Below are positions 28,197-36,307 of a stretch of 64,000 bases of DNA, in pieces (position 1 is the first letter of the stretch; each line of letters opens with the position of its first letter). Source of the stretch: Rhizobium bangladeshense (GTDB lineage Bacteria; Pseudomonadota; Alphaproteobacteria; Rhizobiales; Rhizobiaceae); the NCBI RefSeq assembly GCF_017357245.1, contig NZ_CP071612.1, positions 2,359,001 through 2,423,000 on the forward strand, given 5' to 3'. The position numbers were made by a program, and so were the translations under genes. The notes under the pieces were generated by a model. The model searched no databases and had not been told where the DNA came from. It worked only from the letters and a program-made list of their open reading frames with translations.

Positions 28197-28832
28197 ATGT
28201 GCAAGACACTCCGGGTCCGATGGACCATCACTCCCAGGACGGCGCCGCAGCCATGGATTGCGTGCAGCGGATGCGGAAGTCTCAGAGCTTTCAGATCCAG
28301 CGGCAAGATCCGGCTCAATGCCAACGGTCGCAAGCTCGACGCCTGGCTTATCTACAAATGCCTGATCTGCGAAAGGACATGGAACCGGCCGATCTTGGAG
28401 CGCCGGAACATCCGTGACATCGATCCAATGATTCTTGGCGCGCTGCAGTCCAACGATCCGGACTGGATTCGGTCGGAAACATTCAACCTTGATGCGCTGC
28501 GACGCAAGTCACAGCGCGTGGATGAGTTCGCCGAAGTCGACATCGCCAAGGAGATACGGCACGAGACCACAGGCTGGACGAGCCTCGAGATCGAACTGAT
28601 GGCCCCGTTTCCCACGAATATACGCCTGGATCGGTTGCTGGCCGGCGAGTTGAAGATATCTCGCTCCCGCCTGCTGGCTCTTTACGATCAGGGCGTCTGT
28701 CGAACGGAACCCGACCGGGCAGACATCATGCGGCGGCGCATCAGGAATGGCACCCTCGTCATGATCGATCTCGCCATGGAGGCCGAGCGGGAGCCCTACT
28801 GGAAAGCGTTGGCGACAGGCGCACCGCTATAA
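28197..28832 (+). CDS. DUF1062 family protein with zinc-ribbon-like cysteines
   Basis: A 211-residue cytoplasmic protein that I match to the uncharacterised DUF1062 family. Near the N-terminus it has two CxxC pairs, IACSGCGSLRAFRSSGKIRLN and YKCLICERTWNRPI (about residues 22 and 47), which suggest a zinc ribbon. The rest is helical and charged, including FPTNIRLDRLLAGELKISRSRLLALYDQG, which reads like a small S4-type or helix-turn-helix unit. The ATG at 28197 places the cysteine domain at the N-terminus; 40 codons upstream are open but have no ribosome site. A nucleic-acid-binding role is only a guess. Confidence 0.72.
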   Translation: MCKTLRVRWTITPRTAPQPWIACSGCGSLRAFRSSGKIRLNANGRKLDAWLIYKCLICERTWNRPILERRNIRDIDPMILGALQSNDPDWIRSETFNLDALRRKSQRVDEFAEVDIAKEIRHETTGWTSLEIELMAPFPTNIRLDRLLAGELKISRSRLLALYDQGVCRTEPDRADIMRRRIRNGTLVMIDLAMEAEREPYWKALATGAPL

Positions 28833-28865
28833 CCTCGAAACGCCGGGGCAGATGCTCAACAAAGA

Positions 28866-28890
28866 AGCGCCGCGAACAAATCGCGGCGCT
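28866..28890 (-). terminator. Rho-independent terminator of dksA
   Basis: A 10-bp perfect stem AGCGCCGCGA / TCGCGGCGCT with a 5-base loop, followed on the minus strand by TCTTTGTTG. It lies 28 bases after the dksA stop codon. Confidence 0.82.
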
Positions 28891-28918
28891 AATATGGCTC
28901 ATGCCTGCATGGGAATTG

Positions 28919-29338
28919 TCATTCGTCGCGGTAGACCTTTTCGCGACGCTCGTGGCGCTCCTGCGCCTCGATCGACAGCGTCGCAATCGGACGGGCGTCG
29001 AGACGCTTGAGACCGATTGGTTCGCCGGTTTCTTCACAATAGCCGTAGGTGCCGTCTTCGATGCGCTGCAGCGCCGCGTCGATCTTGGAAATCAGCTTTC
29101 TCTGCCGGTCGCGGGCGCGAAGTTCGATCGCCCTGTCGGTTTCCGACGACGCCCTGTCGGCGAGATCGGGATGGTTTGCGCTTTCCTCAGCCAGATGGTC
29201 GAGTGTTTCGCGCGCTTCTCTAAGGATATCGTTTTTCCAGGCGACCAGCTTCGCCCTGAAGTAGGCACGCTGGTTTACGTTCATGAACTCTTCCTCTTCC
29301 GAGGGAACGTAATTGCTAAGATCGATCTTCTCACTCAA
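28919..29338 (-). CDS. dksA: RNA polymerase-binding transcription factor DksA
   Basis: A 139-residue DksA, which binds the RNA polymerase secondary channel and works with ppGpp. It starts (L/M)SEKIDLSNYVPSEEEEFMNVNQRAYFRAKL and has the coiled coil with DLADRASSETDRAIELRARDRQRK; DxxDxA sits at the tip. The zinc-finger region reads YGYCEETGEPIGLKRLDARPIATLSIEAQERHE: only the first of the four classical cysteines is left (Cys, Thr, Ser, Ala), so it is a low-cysteine form. The start is a TTG at 29338, fixed by an AGGAG ribosome site 8 bases before it that lies after the upstream ATG at 29359. Confidence 0.93.
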   Translation of the reverse strand: MSEKIDLSNYVPSEEEEFMNVNQRAYFRAKLVAWKNDILREARETLDHLAEESANHPDLADRASSETDRAIELRARDRQRKLISKIDAALQRIEDGTYGYCEETGEPIGLKRLDARPIATLSIEAQERHERREKVYRDE

Positions 29339-29420
29339 CGCGATTCTCCTGAAGAACATCTCATCTGGCGGGGTGTATATCCCAAGCGCTAGCCGCGATT
29401 CAAGCCAAATACGACAGCTA

Positions 29421-29440
29421 AACAGATTTTTAAATCTGTT
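29421..29440. promoter_or_regulatory. Perfect AT-rich palindrome between dksA and sixA
   Basis: Two 9-base arms, AACAGATTT and AAATCTGTT, separated by TT. It lies 83 bases upstream of the dksA start and 174 bases upstream of sixA in their divergent promoter region, in a locally AT-rich stretch. It could be an operator for a dimeric repressor or activator; the regulator is unknown. There is no following T run on either strand. Confidence 0.5.
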
Positions 29441-29613
29441 ACAATTTTCGGCTAACGGGCTATTTTCTCATGATTATTCGAGCTCGCAATTTTTGCTTCG
29501 CCTTCAAAACGCCGTGTTGTCAGCCAGGTTTTCGGCGGGCGCGGCATGGCTGGCGGTTGACGGCGGATGATCGCAACCGCTACTGAAAAGGCCCGCCGAT
29601 CCTGGATTTGCCC

Positions 29614-30108
29614 ATGACCGTACCGCTGCCTCCCCCCAATCGAATCTTTCTCCTGCGTCATGCCGAGGCCGCCTGGGCCGAACCCGGACAGCGCGATTTC
29701 GACCGGCCGCTCAACGAAAAAGGGTATGGCGATGCCGAAATCATCGCCGACAAGGCCGCTGATAAGGGCTACCGTCCCGATCTTCTGATCAGCTCGACGG
29801 CGCTACGGTGCCGCGACACCGCCGATGCCGTCCATCGGGCGATGGGTGCGGCGCTGGAGGTGAGCTACATCGACGCGCTCTACAATGCCACGGTCGATAC
29901 CTATGTCGAAATCGTCGATGCGCAGGATAATGCCGCCGTTATGTTGGTCGGCCACAACCCGACAATCGAGCAGGCGCTGGAGGCGCTGATCGGCCACGAG
30001 GCTATGGTGAGCGCACTTCCCGGCGGCTTCCCGACTGCAGGCCTAGCGGTTCTCGATTTCAACGTGTCCGACGGCCGCTGGCGCCTTATCGATTTCCTAG
30101 TCGTCTGA
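29614..30108 (+). CDS. sixA: SixA-type phosphohistidine phosphatase
   Basis: A 164-residue histidine phosphatase superfamily protein. The catalytic RHG-type motif is FLLRHAEAAWA (RHA form typical of SixA) at about residues 13-23, with DRPLNEKGYGDAEIIADK next and the second catalytic histidine in VMLVGHNPTIEQALEAL. SixA-like enzymes remove phosphate from Hpt-domain or phosphotransferase-system histidines. A single-domain Hpt protein is encoded 7 kb away, but a link is speculation. The ATG at 29614 is chosen over a TTG two codons upstream. Confidence 0.88.
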   Translation: MTVPLPPPNRIFLLRHAEAAWAEPGQRDFDRPLNEKGYGDAEIIADKAADKGYRPDLLISSTALRCRDTADAVHRAMGAALEVSYIDALYNATVDTYVEIVDAQDNAAVMLVGHNPTIEQALEALIGHEAMVSALPGGFPTAGLAVLDFNVSDGRWRLIDFLVV

Positions 30109-30184
30109 AGTCTTTCGCTCCGCTTCTTTATCGTGCGGCGCAGCCTTCCTATATTCCCGGCAGTCATCAAACCGGAATTGCGCC

Positions 30185-31660
30185 TTGCCGCCACGCCTGA
30201 CATCCCTTGCCGACGACGCCCGTATCGCGTTTGATAATCTCGCCGACAGGGCAAGCGGCCTCGTCAATCCAACCGTGCGGCTCGGCGTTACCGGCCTCTC
30301 TCGTTCCGGCAAGACGGTCTTCATCTCCTCGCTTGTTCACAATCTCCTGCATGGCGGTCGGCTGCCGCTGTTCGAGCCGGTGCAGTCGGGGCGCGTTTCC
30401 GCCGTGCGGCTGGAGCCGCAGCCTGACGATGCCGTGCCCCGCTTTCAATATGAGGATCATATCCGGGCGCTGGTGAAGGACCGCGTCTGGCCGGATTCGA
30501 CCCGGGCCATTTCCGAACTGCGCATCACGCTCGATTATCAGAGCGCCAGCGGCTGGAACCGCCTGTTCTCACCCGGCCGGCTGTCGATCGATATCGTCGA
30601 TTATCCCGGCGAATGGCTGCTCGACCTGCCGCTGCTCGGCAAGGACTATCGCGCCTTCAGCGAGGAGACGATCGCGCTTGCGCAAATCGGCGTTCGCTCC
30701 GAACTGTCGCGGCAATGGCTGGCGCTGACACGTGCCGCCGATATCGATGCCGGCGCCGACGAGATGGTGGCCCGCGAGCTTGCCACCGCCTTTGCCGATT
30801 ATCTCAAGGCCTGCAAGGCCGACGAGCGCTCGCTCTCCACCTTGCCGCCGGGGCGCCTGCTTCTGCCCGGCGATCTCGATGGCTCGCCCGCGCTGACCTT
30901 CGCGCCACTCGTCCTGCCGCCGGGCGCGCGTCCCGATCGCGGCTCGCTCTGGACGATGATGGAGCGACGCTATGAGGCCTATAAATCCGTCGTCGTCAAA
31001 CCCTTCTTCCGCGAGCACTTCGCCCGGCTCGACCGCCAGATCGTGCTCGTCGACGCGCTGCAGGCAATGAACCGCGGCCCCGAAGCCGTCCAGGATCTGG
31101 AACGCGCGCTGACCGATGTGCTTGCCTGCTTCCGCCCCGGCACCAACTCGCTGCTCTCCTCGCTGCTGGGGCGCCGCATCGATCGCGTGCTGGTCGCCGC
31201 CACCAAAGCCGACCATCTTCATCATGAGAGCCATGATCGGCTCGATGCGCTGACCCGCCGCCTCGTCGAGCGCGCCATCGCCCGCATCGGCATGGCCGGA
31301 GCCGGCATCGATGTGATGGCGCTCGCTTCCGTGCGCGCCACGCGCGAGGCTTCGGTCAAACGCAACGGCCATGACCTGCCTGTCATCGTCGGCACGCCGA
31401 TGGAGGGCGAAACCATCGCAGGCGAGCTATTCGACGGCCAGAGAAAGACTGCAATTTTCCCCGGAGACCTGCCGCAGGATCCGGAAAGCCTGTTCGATCG
31501 AATCGCCTCAGGCGAGACCGCCGACACCCTCCCCGACGTTAACGTCGTCAGATTCCGCCCGCCGCATCTGGAGGAGACCGGCGGCGGCATCAAGCTGTCA
31601 GTACCCCATATCCGCCTCGACCGCGCCATGCAGTTCCTGTTCGGAGACCGTCTCGCATGA
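30185..31660 (+). CDS. ycjX: YcjX family (DUF463) P-loop GTPase-like protein
   Basis: A 491-residue NTP-binding protein of the YcjX family. Walker A is GVTGLSRSGKTVFISSLVHNLL at about residues 34-55, and IVDYPGEWLLDLPLLGKDY near 138 gives the DxxG-type switch motif. LVAATKADHLHHESHDRLD near 336 is the NKxD-like base-recognition motif (TKAD), so GTP is the likely nucleotide. In many proteobacteria ycjX and ycjF form a pair in the phage-shock or envelope-stress regulon, with unknown biochemical role. The start is a TTG at 30185. Its stop overlaps the start of ycjF by 4 bases. Confidence 0.9.
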   Translation: MPPRLTSLADDARIAFDNLADRASGLVNPTVRLGVTGLSRSGKTVFISSLVHNLLHGGRLPLFEPVQSGRVSAVRLEPQPDDAVPRFQYEDHIRALVKDRVWPDSTRAISELRITLDYQSASGWNRLFSPGRLSIDIVDYPGEWLLDLPLLGKDYRAFSEETIALAQIGVRSELSRQWLALTRAADIDAGADEMVARELATAFADYLKACKADERSLSTLPPGRLLLPGDLDGSPALTFAPLVLPPGARPDRGSLWTMMERRYEAYKSVVVKPFFREHFARLDRQIVLVDALQAMNRGPEAVQDLERALTDVLACFRPGTNSLLSSLLGRRIDRVLVAATKADHLHHESHDRLDALTRRLVERAIARIGMAGAGIDVMALASVRATREASVKRNGHDLPVIVGTPMEGETIAGELFDGQRKTAIFPGDLPQDPESLFDRIASGETADTLPDVNVVRFRPPHLEETGGGIKLSVPHIRLDRAMQFLFGDRLA

Positions 31661-32736
31661 GTAAGCCCCCTTCCGATTTGCCGCGCCGCCCGCCCGCCGC
31701 CTTCGCCTATGAGGATGAGGCTGCCGAGCCGCGCGACAACGGCCGGCAACAGCAAGGCCGGCGCAAACCGGAAAGCTTCGCGGACGACATCGTTCTGACG
31801 CCCGACGAGGAGGATCCCTTCATCAATCCCGATCGGGATCTGAGCGCAGTGCCGGTGGCAACGCCGCGCAAGCGGCGCACCTCCTTCGGCAAGATCGCCC
31901 TTGGCGCCTTTGGCATCCTGCTGTCGCTCGGGCTCGGCCTCTGGACCGACCGGCTGATTCGCGATCTCTTCACCCGCGCCGACTGGCTAGGTTATGCGGC
32001 TCTTGGCGTGCTCGCCATCGGTATCCTCGCCGTACTTGCCCTCGTCATCCGCGAGACCGCGGGGATGATGCGCCTTGCCGCTGTCCAGGAAATCAAGGCC
32101 GAAGCAGAGGCGGCGATCCTGGAGACACGGCCGGCGAAGGCGCGTGCCGTCGTTGCGCGACTCACCACGCTTCTTGCGGCCAATCCCGAGACAGCGAAAG
32201 GCCGCGCGACGCTGACGGCGACCGAGGGCGAGGTCATCGATCCCCCGCATCTGATCGCCCTGGCCGAGCGCGAGCTGCTCGCCCCGCTCGACCGCAAAGC
32301 GCGGGCCCTCATCGTCAACGCCTCCAAGCGCGTCTCGATCGTCACCGCCGTTAGCCCGCGCGCGATCGTCGATCTGCTTTATGTGCTCTACGAGTCCGTA
32401 CGCCTCATCCGCGCCATGGCCGAGCTCTACGGAGGCCGCCCCGGCACGCTGGGCATGTTCCGCCTGCTGCGTGACGTGTTGGCCCATCTCGCTGTCACTG
32501 GCTCGATCGCAGTCGGCGATAGTCTCGTCCAGCAGGTGCTCGGCCATGGGCTGGCATCGAAGCTGTCGGCCCGACTCGGCGAAGGCGTTATCAACGGCCT
32601 GATGACTGCTCGCATCGGAATCGCGGCGATGGATCTGTGTCGCCCGCTTGCCTTTCGTGCGGTGAGGCGACCGGGAATCGGCGATTTTATCGGGGATCTC
32701 ACGCCGTCAATGTCGCCGCGCGGCAACAATCCTTAA
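31657..32736 (+). CDS. ycjF: YcjF family (TIGR01620/DUF697) inner-membrane protein
   Basis: A 359-residue membrane protein paired with ycjX through an ATGA overlap. It has a long hydrophilic N-terminus (residues 1-68, proline and acidic rich), then two membrane helices at about 75-92 and 108-130 (IALGAFGILLSLGLGLW and YAALGVLAIGILAVLALVI). A C-terminal domain follows with ALIVNASKRVSIVTAVSPRAIVDLLYVLYESVRLIRAMAELYGGRPG, the family's conserved block. It likely anchors or works with the YcjX GTPase at the inner membrane. Confidence 0.88.
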   Translation: MSKPPSDLPRRPPAAFAYEDEAAEPRDNGRQQQGRRKPESFADDIVLTPDEEDPFINPDRDLSAVPVATPRKRRTSFGKIALGAFGILLSLGLGLWTDRLIRDLFTRADWLGYAALGVLAIGILAVLALVIRETAGMMRLAAVQEIKAEAEAAILETRPAKARAVVARLTTLLAANPETAKGRATLTATEGEVIDPPHLIALAERELLAPLDRKARALIVNASKRVSIVTAVSPRAIVDLLYVLYESVRLIRAMAELYGGRPGTLGMFRLLRDVLAHLAVTGSIAVGDSLVQQVLGHGLASKLSARLGEGVINGLMTARIGIAAMDLCRPLAFRAVRRPGIGDFIGDLTPSMSPRGNNP

Positions 32737-32904
32737 CTGACGAGACCATCCCTCAGCTTACGCCCTCCCGTAGGTGAAGTTGGCGAAACCGAGCAGATTC
32801 AACAGCATAGTTGCCAGATCTTAGAATCCGCGCGGCGGGAGAGAAACGCAATCCCTCGCATTTCGGCACATTCGAAAGGAAGGATTAACCATTCTTCGGC
32901 AAAA

Positions 32905-32937
32905 CTTGGCAGCAGTTCGTGAGTGGTGTTTGCCAAG
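32905..32937 (+). promoter_or_regulatory. Inverted repeat overlapping a ribosome-binding site
   Basis: Seven-base arms CTTGGCA and TGCCAAG enclose 19 bases. The right arm ends inside the AAGGAA ribosome site of the next gene (start 32946). Folding would hide that site, so the structure could control translation. No known riboswitch class is recognised. Confidence 0.35.
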
Positions 32938-32945
32938 GAAAATCC

Positions 32946-33497
32946 ATGTATTCGCGCCAGTTTCTCTTCGTATGCGGCCTCGCCGCCGCGGCATTGTCGC
33001 CCGTCGCAGACGTCGCTCCGGCAGCCACTGCCGCAACCCGCGACAAGGCCTTCTTCGAATCCGTCACCGGTTCCTGGAAAGGGCCCGGCGAGATCGTCGC
33101 CGGCAAGTACAAGGGCACGAAATTCACCTGCAACCTGACCGGTGAACCGACCGGCGACAGCACTGCCGGCATCAAGCTCGACGGCACCTGCCGCGTCGGC
33201 GTCTTCAAGCAGCCGATGACCGCCGTCATCTCGCAGTCGGGCTCGACCTACAAGGGCAAGTTCCTCGACGGCGCCGCCGGCAAGGGGCTTGACGTTGTCT
33301 CCGGCGCGGTCACCGAGGATACTGTCGTGGTCGGCATCAACCGCGCCAAGCTGAACGGCGCGATGATCGCTCGCGTCCGTGATGACAAGACGATGAATGT
33401 CACCGTATCGGTCAAGGTCGAAAGCCAGATGATACCGGTTATCGGCCTGACATTGACCCGTCAGGTCGATGAAATGGCCGTCGGCTCGATCCAGTAG
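32946..33497 (+). CDS. Conserved secreted protein of unknown function
   Basis: A 183-residue protein with a signal peptide (MYSRQFLFVCGLAAAALSPVADVAPAATAA), likely cut near residue 30. The mature part begins DKAFFESVTGSWKGPGEIVAGKYKGTKFTCNLTGEP and is rich in glycine, threonine and beta-type stretches with two cysteines (FTCNL and GTCRV). It looks like a small beta-barrel periplasmic domain that is conserved in rhizobia, but I do not know its function. The ATG at 32946 follows an AAGGA site and gives the signal peptide. The gene stands alone after ycjF. Confidence 0.75.
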   Translation: MYSRQFLFVCGLAAAALSPVADVAPAATAATRDKAFFESVTGSWKGPGEIVAGKYKGTKFTCNLTGEPTGDSTAGIKLDGTCRVGVFKQPMTAVISQSGSTYKGKFLDGAAGKGLDVVSGAVTEDTVVVGINRAKLNGAMIARVRDDKTMNVTVSVKVESQMIPVIGLTLTRQVDEMAVGSIQ

Positions 33498-33532
33498 ACG
33501 GACTGCATGAGGGGTTTTCCTGAAGCGGCGGG

Positions 33533-33555
33533 TTTACCGCCGTTTCACGTTTTAG
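33533..33555. terminator. Bidirectional terminator between the secreted protein and folK
   Basis: A 6-bp stem CGGCGG / CCGCCG with a 5-base loop, flanked by AA on the left and TTT on the right. It sits between two convergent genes and could serve both. Confidence 0.55.
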
Positions 33556-33559
33556 AGCC

Positions 33560-34090
33560 TCAGGCGCTCCGCCACCATTCGCCGCTGACATCGGCGACCT
33601 CGATGCCGGTCACGTCGGCCTCGAGGAGCCAGTCGCTGACCGGCCGGCCCCTGACAACGAGCCCAGGGGCGATATCGGCAAGCGGCATCAGGACGAAACC
33701 GCGATCGGTCATACGAGGATGCGGCAACTCCAACCGCGGGGCCTGCTGGACGACGTCGCCATAGGTCAGCACGTCGATATCGAGCGTGCGCGGCCCCCAG
33801 CGCTCGATACGCTCGCGTTTCATCTCACGCTCGATCGAAAGGCAGACATCGAGCAACGCCTCCGCAGCGAGCCGGGTTTCGATGGCAGCGCAAGCATTGA
33901 AGAAGAATGATTGGTCGGTCTTGCCCCAGGGCGGCGTGCGATAGAGCCGTGATACGGCGGTGACACGACAGTCGTCGCGCCCATCCAGCCTCTGCAGCGC
34001 CGCGGCCATCGCCGTTACCGGATCGCCGATATTGCCGCCGAGACCGAGTGTGGCAGATTGCGATGCAGCCTTACGCAAGGTGCTCAACAC
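33560..34090 (-). CDS. folK: 2-amino-4-hydroxy-6-hydroxymethyldihydropteridine pyrophosphokinase
   Basis: A 176-residue HPPK, which transfers pyrophosphate from ATP to the pterin before the folP step of folate synthesis. Family blocks are ATLGLGGNIGDPVTAM at the N-terminus (LGxNxGD), YRTPPWGKTDQSFFFNACAAIET in the middle, and RWGPRTLDIDVLTYGD, whose two aspartates bind magnesium, followed by LELPHPRMTDRGFVLMPLADIAP. It overlaps folB by 20 bases and ends a folP-folB-folK operon. Confidence 0.96.
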   Translation of the reverse strand: MLSTLRKAASQSATLGLGGNIGDPVTAMAAALQRLDGRDDCRVTAVSRLYRTPPWGKTDQSFFFNACAAIETRLAAEALLDVCLSIEREMKRERIERWGPRTLDIDVLTYGDVVQQAPRLELPHPRMTDRGFVLMPLADIAPGLVVRGRPVSDWLLEADVTGIEVADVSGEWWRSA

Positions 34091-34436
34091 TCACCTGGAC
34101 GAAATCGAGCACGCCGGGCACTGGCGCGTTCGGCTTGCGCACCGTGATCTTCGCCCGCCGGACCTGTGGGAATTTCTGACAGAGCCCCCTGGCGATATCG
34201 AGCGCCAGGGCTTCGATGAGATAGCGTCGCTTGCCGGTGACGATTTCTTCGATCACCGTGAAGGCGATGCCGTAATTGACGGTGTCGTCGATCGAATCGC
34301 TTTCCAGCGCCTCGCCCGCGACGACATCGAGCTCGGCATCGACGAAGAAGCGCTGGCCGAGGAATTCCTCTTCGTCATGCACGCCGTGGCGCGCGAAGAA
34401 GGCGCAGTTCTGCAGCGTGATCGTGTAGGTGGTCAT
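34071..34436 (-). CDS. folB: Dihydroneopterin aldolase
   Basis: A 121-residue aldolase that converts dihydroneopterin to hydroxymethyl-dihydropterin and glycolaldehyde. It starts MTTYTITLQNCAFFARHGVHDEEEFLGQRFFVDAEL, with the conserved HGV and EE. The substrate and catalytic residues lie in NYGIAFTVIEEIVTGKRRYLIEALALDIARGL and the C-terminal KPNAPVPGVLDFVQVSVE. It overlaps folP by 4 bases and folK by 20, which fits tight translational coupling. Confidence 0.95.
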   Translation of the reverse strand: MTTYTITLQNCAFFARHGVHDEEEFLGQRFFVDAELDVVAGEALESDSIDDTVNYGIAFTVIEEIVTGKRRYLIEALALDIARGLCQKFPQVRRAKITVRKPNAPVPGVLDFVQVSVEHLA

Positions 34437-35302
34437 GTCGGCCGCTTCCTCTCGAATTCCTGGCGCGCATTGAGCATAGCATCGGCGATATCAAGCGCAT
34501 CCCTGTTGATTGCGACATTGTGCACCCGGAAAACCGCAGCCCCTTGAAGCCTGAGCAGCACGCTGGTCGCGGCCGTCGCCGCGTCCCTCTCCGCCGCCTC
34601 GCGCCCCGTCACGGCGCCGAGGAAGCGTTTGCGTGACGTGCCGGCAAGCAACGGCAGGCCGAATCGCAAAAGTTCGGAAAACCGCGCCATCAGCTCCATG
34701 TTCTCCTCCGCAGTCTCCTTGGCGAAACCGAAGCCCGGATCGAGCACGATCCGGTCGCTGTTGACGCCGGCTGCGGCGGCGATCGCAAGCGATCGCTCGA
34801 GGAAATGCACCTGGTCAGCGATTACATCGGCAAGTTTGACCCTGTCGCGGCCGGTATGCATGATGCAGAGCCCCGCCCCTGTGGCCGCGGCCAAATCCGC
34901 AACACCTGCATCTTTCTGCAGTCCGGAGACGTCGTTGACAATATGGGCGCCGGCGCCGACTGCAAGCCGCGCCGTCTCGGCACGATAGGTGTCGATCGAG
35001 ATCAGCGCCTCGGTTCGACCGCGTAGCGCCTCGATGACGGGCAACACCCGCGCCTGCTCTTCCGAAGGGCTGACCGGCGCCGCGCCCGGCCGGGTCGATT
35101 CACCGCCGATGTCGACGATCGCGGCACCGTCGCTGACCGCCTGCAGCGCGTGTTCGACGGCGGCATCGACGGTATCAAAACGTCCGCCGTCGGAGAAGGA
35201 GTCCGGCGTCACGTTGATGATCGCCATGATCGCCGAGCGACGGCCGAGTTCGATTTCCCGGCCATGGCCCACACGCCATAAACTGCCTTCGAGCCCTGTC
35301 AC
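34433..35302 (-). CDS. folP: Dihydropteroate synthase
   Basis: A 289-residue dihydropteroate synthase, the sulfonamide target, joining the pterin pyrophosphate with p-aminobenzoate. It shows IMAIINVTPDSFSDGGRF (Asn for magnesium) near residue 26, IVDIGGESTRPGA, ISIDTYRAETARLAV, the VLDPGFGFAKETAEEN pterin-site block and the AGTSRKRFLGAVTGR block. The start is uncertain: a GTG at 35302 has a TAGGATAAG ribosome site close by, whereas an ATG at 35338 would add 12 residues that do not look conserved. It is the first gene of folP-folB-folK. Confidence 0.94.
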   Translation of the reverse strand: MTGLEGSLWRVGHGREIELGRRSAIMAIINVTPDSFSDGGRFDTVDAAVEHALQAVSDGAAIVDIGGESTRPGAAPVSPSEEQARVLPVIEALRGRTEALISIDTYRAETARLAVGAGAHIVNDVSGLQKDAGVADLAAATGAGLCIMHTGRDRVKLADVIADQVHFLERSLAIAAAAGVNSDRIVLDPGFGFAKETAEENMELMARFSELLRFGLPLLAGTSRKRFLGAVTGREAAERDAATAATSVLLRLQGAAVFRVHNVAINRDALDIADAMLNARQEFERKRPT

Positions 35303-35404
35303 CAGACTTATCCTATTGATGACGAAAAAAGCCGTCATCCGATATTGCGCTTGCGGTGGCTATGCCCCAAGCTCCTGTCGATTTCAACATGGGTTGCGTT
35401 GAGA

Positions 35405-36031
35405 ATGCCGCTTGCAATGCGTTATATGTGCCTTCCTGTCGCCTTTTCCATTGCTCTTTCTCTCGGCAGTCCGGCGGCAGCCGAAGTGATCGCATCGAAA
35501 AGCTATTCCTATTTCGATATCCGCGGCAAAACCGCGGATGAGCTCGACCGCGAACTCAGCCGGCGCGGCCCGACGGCGAGCGGCTCGTCGTCGCGCCATC
35601 CAGGCGCCACCAAGATACGCTTCGGCGGCGAGGCTACTTATATCCAGGATAATGGCCGATGCCGCGTCGGCAACGTCAAGGTTACGGTCCACACCCAAAT
35701 CATCCTGCCGCGCTGGAAGAGCCGCAGGGGTGCCAGCAAGGAGCTGTCGCTGATATGGGACGCACTGTCGAGCGACATCAAGCGCCACGAGGAGCGTCAT
35801 GCCGAGATCGCCAGAGATCAGGCCCGCGCCATGGAGCGCGCCATCCGCGCATTGCCGCAGCAGCGCAGCTGCGAGGCCATGCAGGAGCTCGTCTCAAACG
35901 AATCAGCTCGCGGTATAGAGGAGCACGATCGGCTGCAGGCGCGATTCGACCGGGTTGAGGCGGTCAACTTCCAGAAGCGCATGTTGCGGCTGTTGAAAAA
36001 TCGAATCAACGGTCGAGTCGGCGCAAACTAA
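35405..36031 (+). CDS. DUF922 secreted protein with HExxH-like motif
   Basis: A 208-residue exported protein. Residues 1-24 form a signal peptide (MPLAMRYMCLPVAFSIALSLGSPAAAEV). The mature part starts IASKSYSYFDIRGKTADELDRELSRRGP, which is the DUF922 pattern. A candidate metal-binding HEERH sits in SSDIKRHEERHAEIARDQA near residue 133, as in the family once described as possible zinc proteases. An even number of cysteines (RCRV and RSCEAM in the mature part) suggests a periplasmic disulphide. The ATG at 35405 gives the signal peptide; open codons lie upstream. Protease activity is not shown. Confidence 0.8.
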   Translation: MPLAMRYMCLPVAFSIALSLGSPAAAEVIASKSYSYFDIRGKTADELDRELSRRGPTASGSSSRHPGATKIRFGGEATYIQDNGRCRVGNVKVTVHTQIILPRWKSRRGASKELSLIWDALSSDIKRHEERHAEIARDQARAMERAIRALPQQRSCEAMQELVSNESARGIEEHDRLQARFDRVEAVNFQKRMLRLLKNRINGRVGAN

Positions 36032-36158
36032 GGCTTTTTAAGGCCGGTGACGAGCAGAAAAACTTAGCTGCGCAACGAAACTTGTGCGAAACTTACCCCA
36101 TTCCCAACGTGTTAATGGTCATTTTTCATCCTGGCAGACTCAACCGGAACGCGTTAAT

Positions 36159-36260
36159 ATGAACACATTCGAAAGTTCAGGTACGGCATCTGGACTTTCC
36201 TCGCTGGGTTCTCCTGGCGCGTTCCGAAGCCGCGGATGTTCCTCCCTCATCCGTTGGTAA
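36159..36260 (+). CDS. Small ORF of 33 residues ahead of a strong terminator
   Basis: An ATG-started frame coding MNTFESSGTASGLSSLGSPG and 13 more residues, ending CSSLIRW then TAA. It is rich in serine and glycine and has no membrane segment. A weak GGAA lies upstream of the ATG. Eleven bases after the stop a strong terminator begins. There is no plus-strand gene downstream to control, so this is either a short mRNA for a small protein or a small non-coding RNA whose open frame is incidental. No homologue comes to mind. Confidence 0.3.
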   Translation: MNTFESSGTASGLSSLGSPGAFRSRGCSSLIRW

Positions 36261-36271
36261 TGCGCCCGCCT

Positions 36272-36307
36272 CGCCTCGCTCGCACCAGCGCGCGAGGCGT
36301 CTTTTTT
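36272..36307 (+). terminator. Rho-independent terminator of an unannotated short transcript
   Basis: An 8-bp perfect stem CGCCTCGC / GCGAGGCG with a 12-base loop, followed by TCTTTTTT. It points along the plus strand. It is 240 bases after the DUF922 stop codon, so it could end that mRNA or a separate small transcript. Confidence 0.8.
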
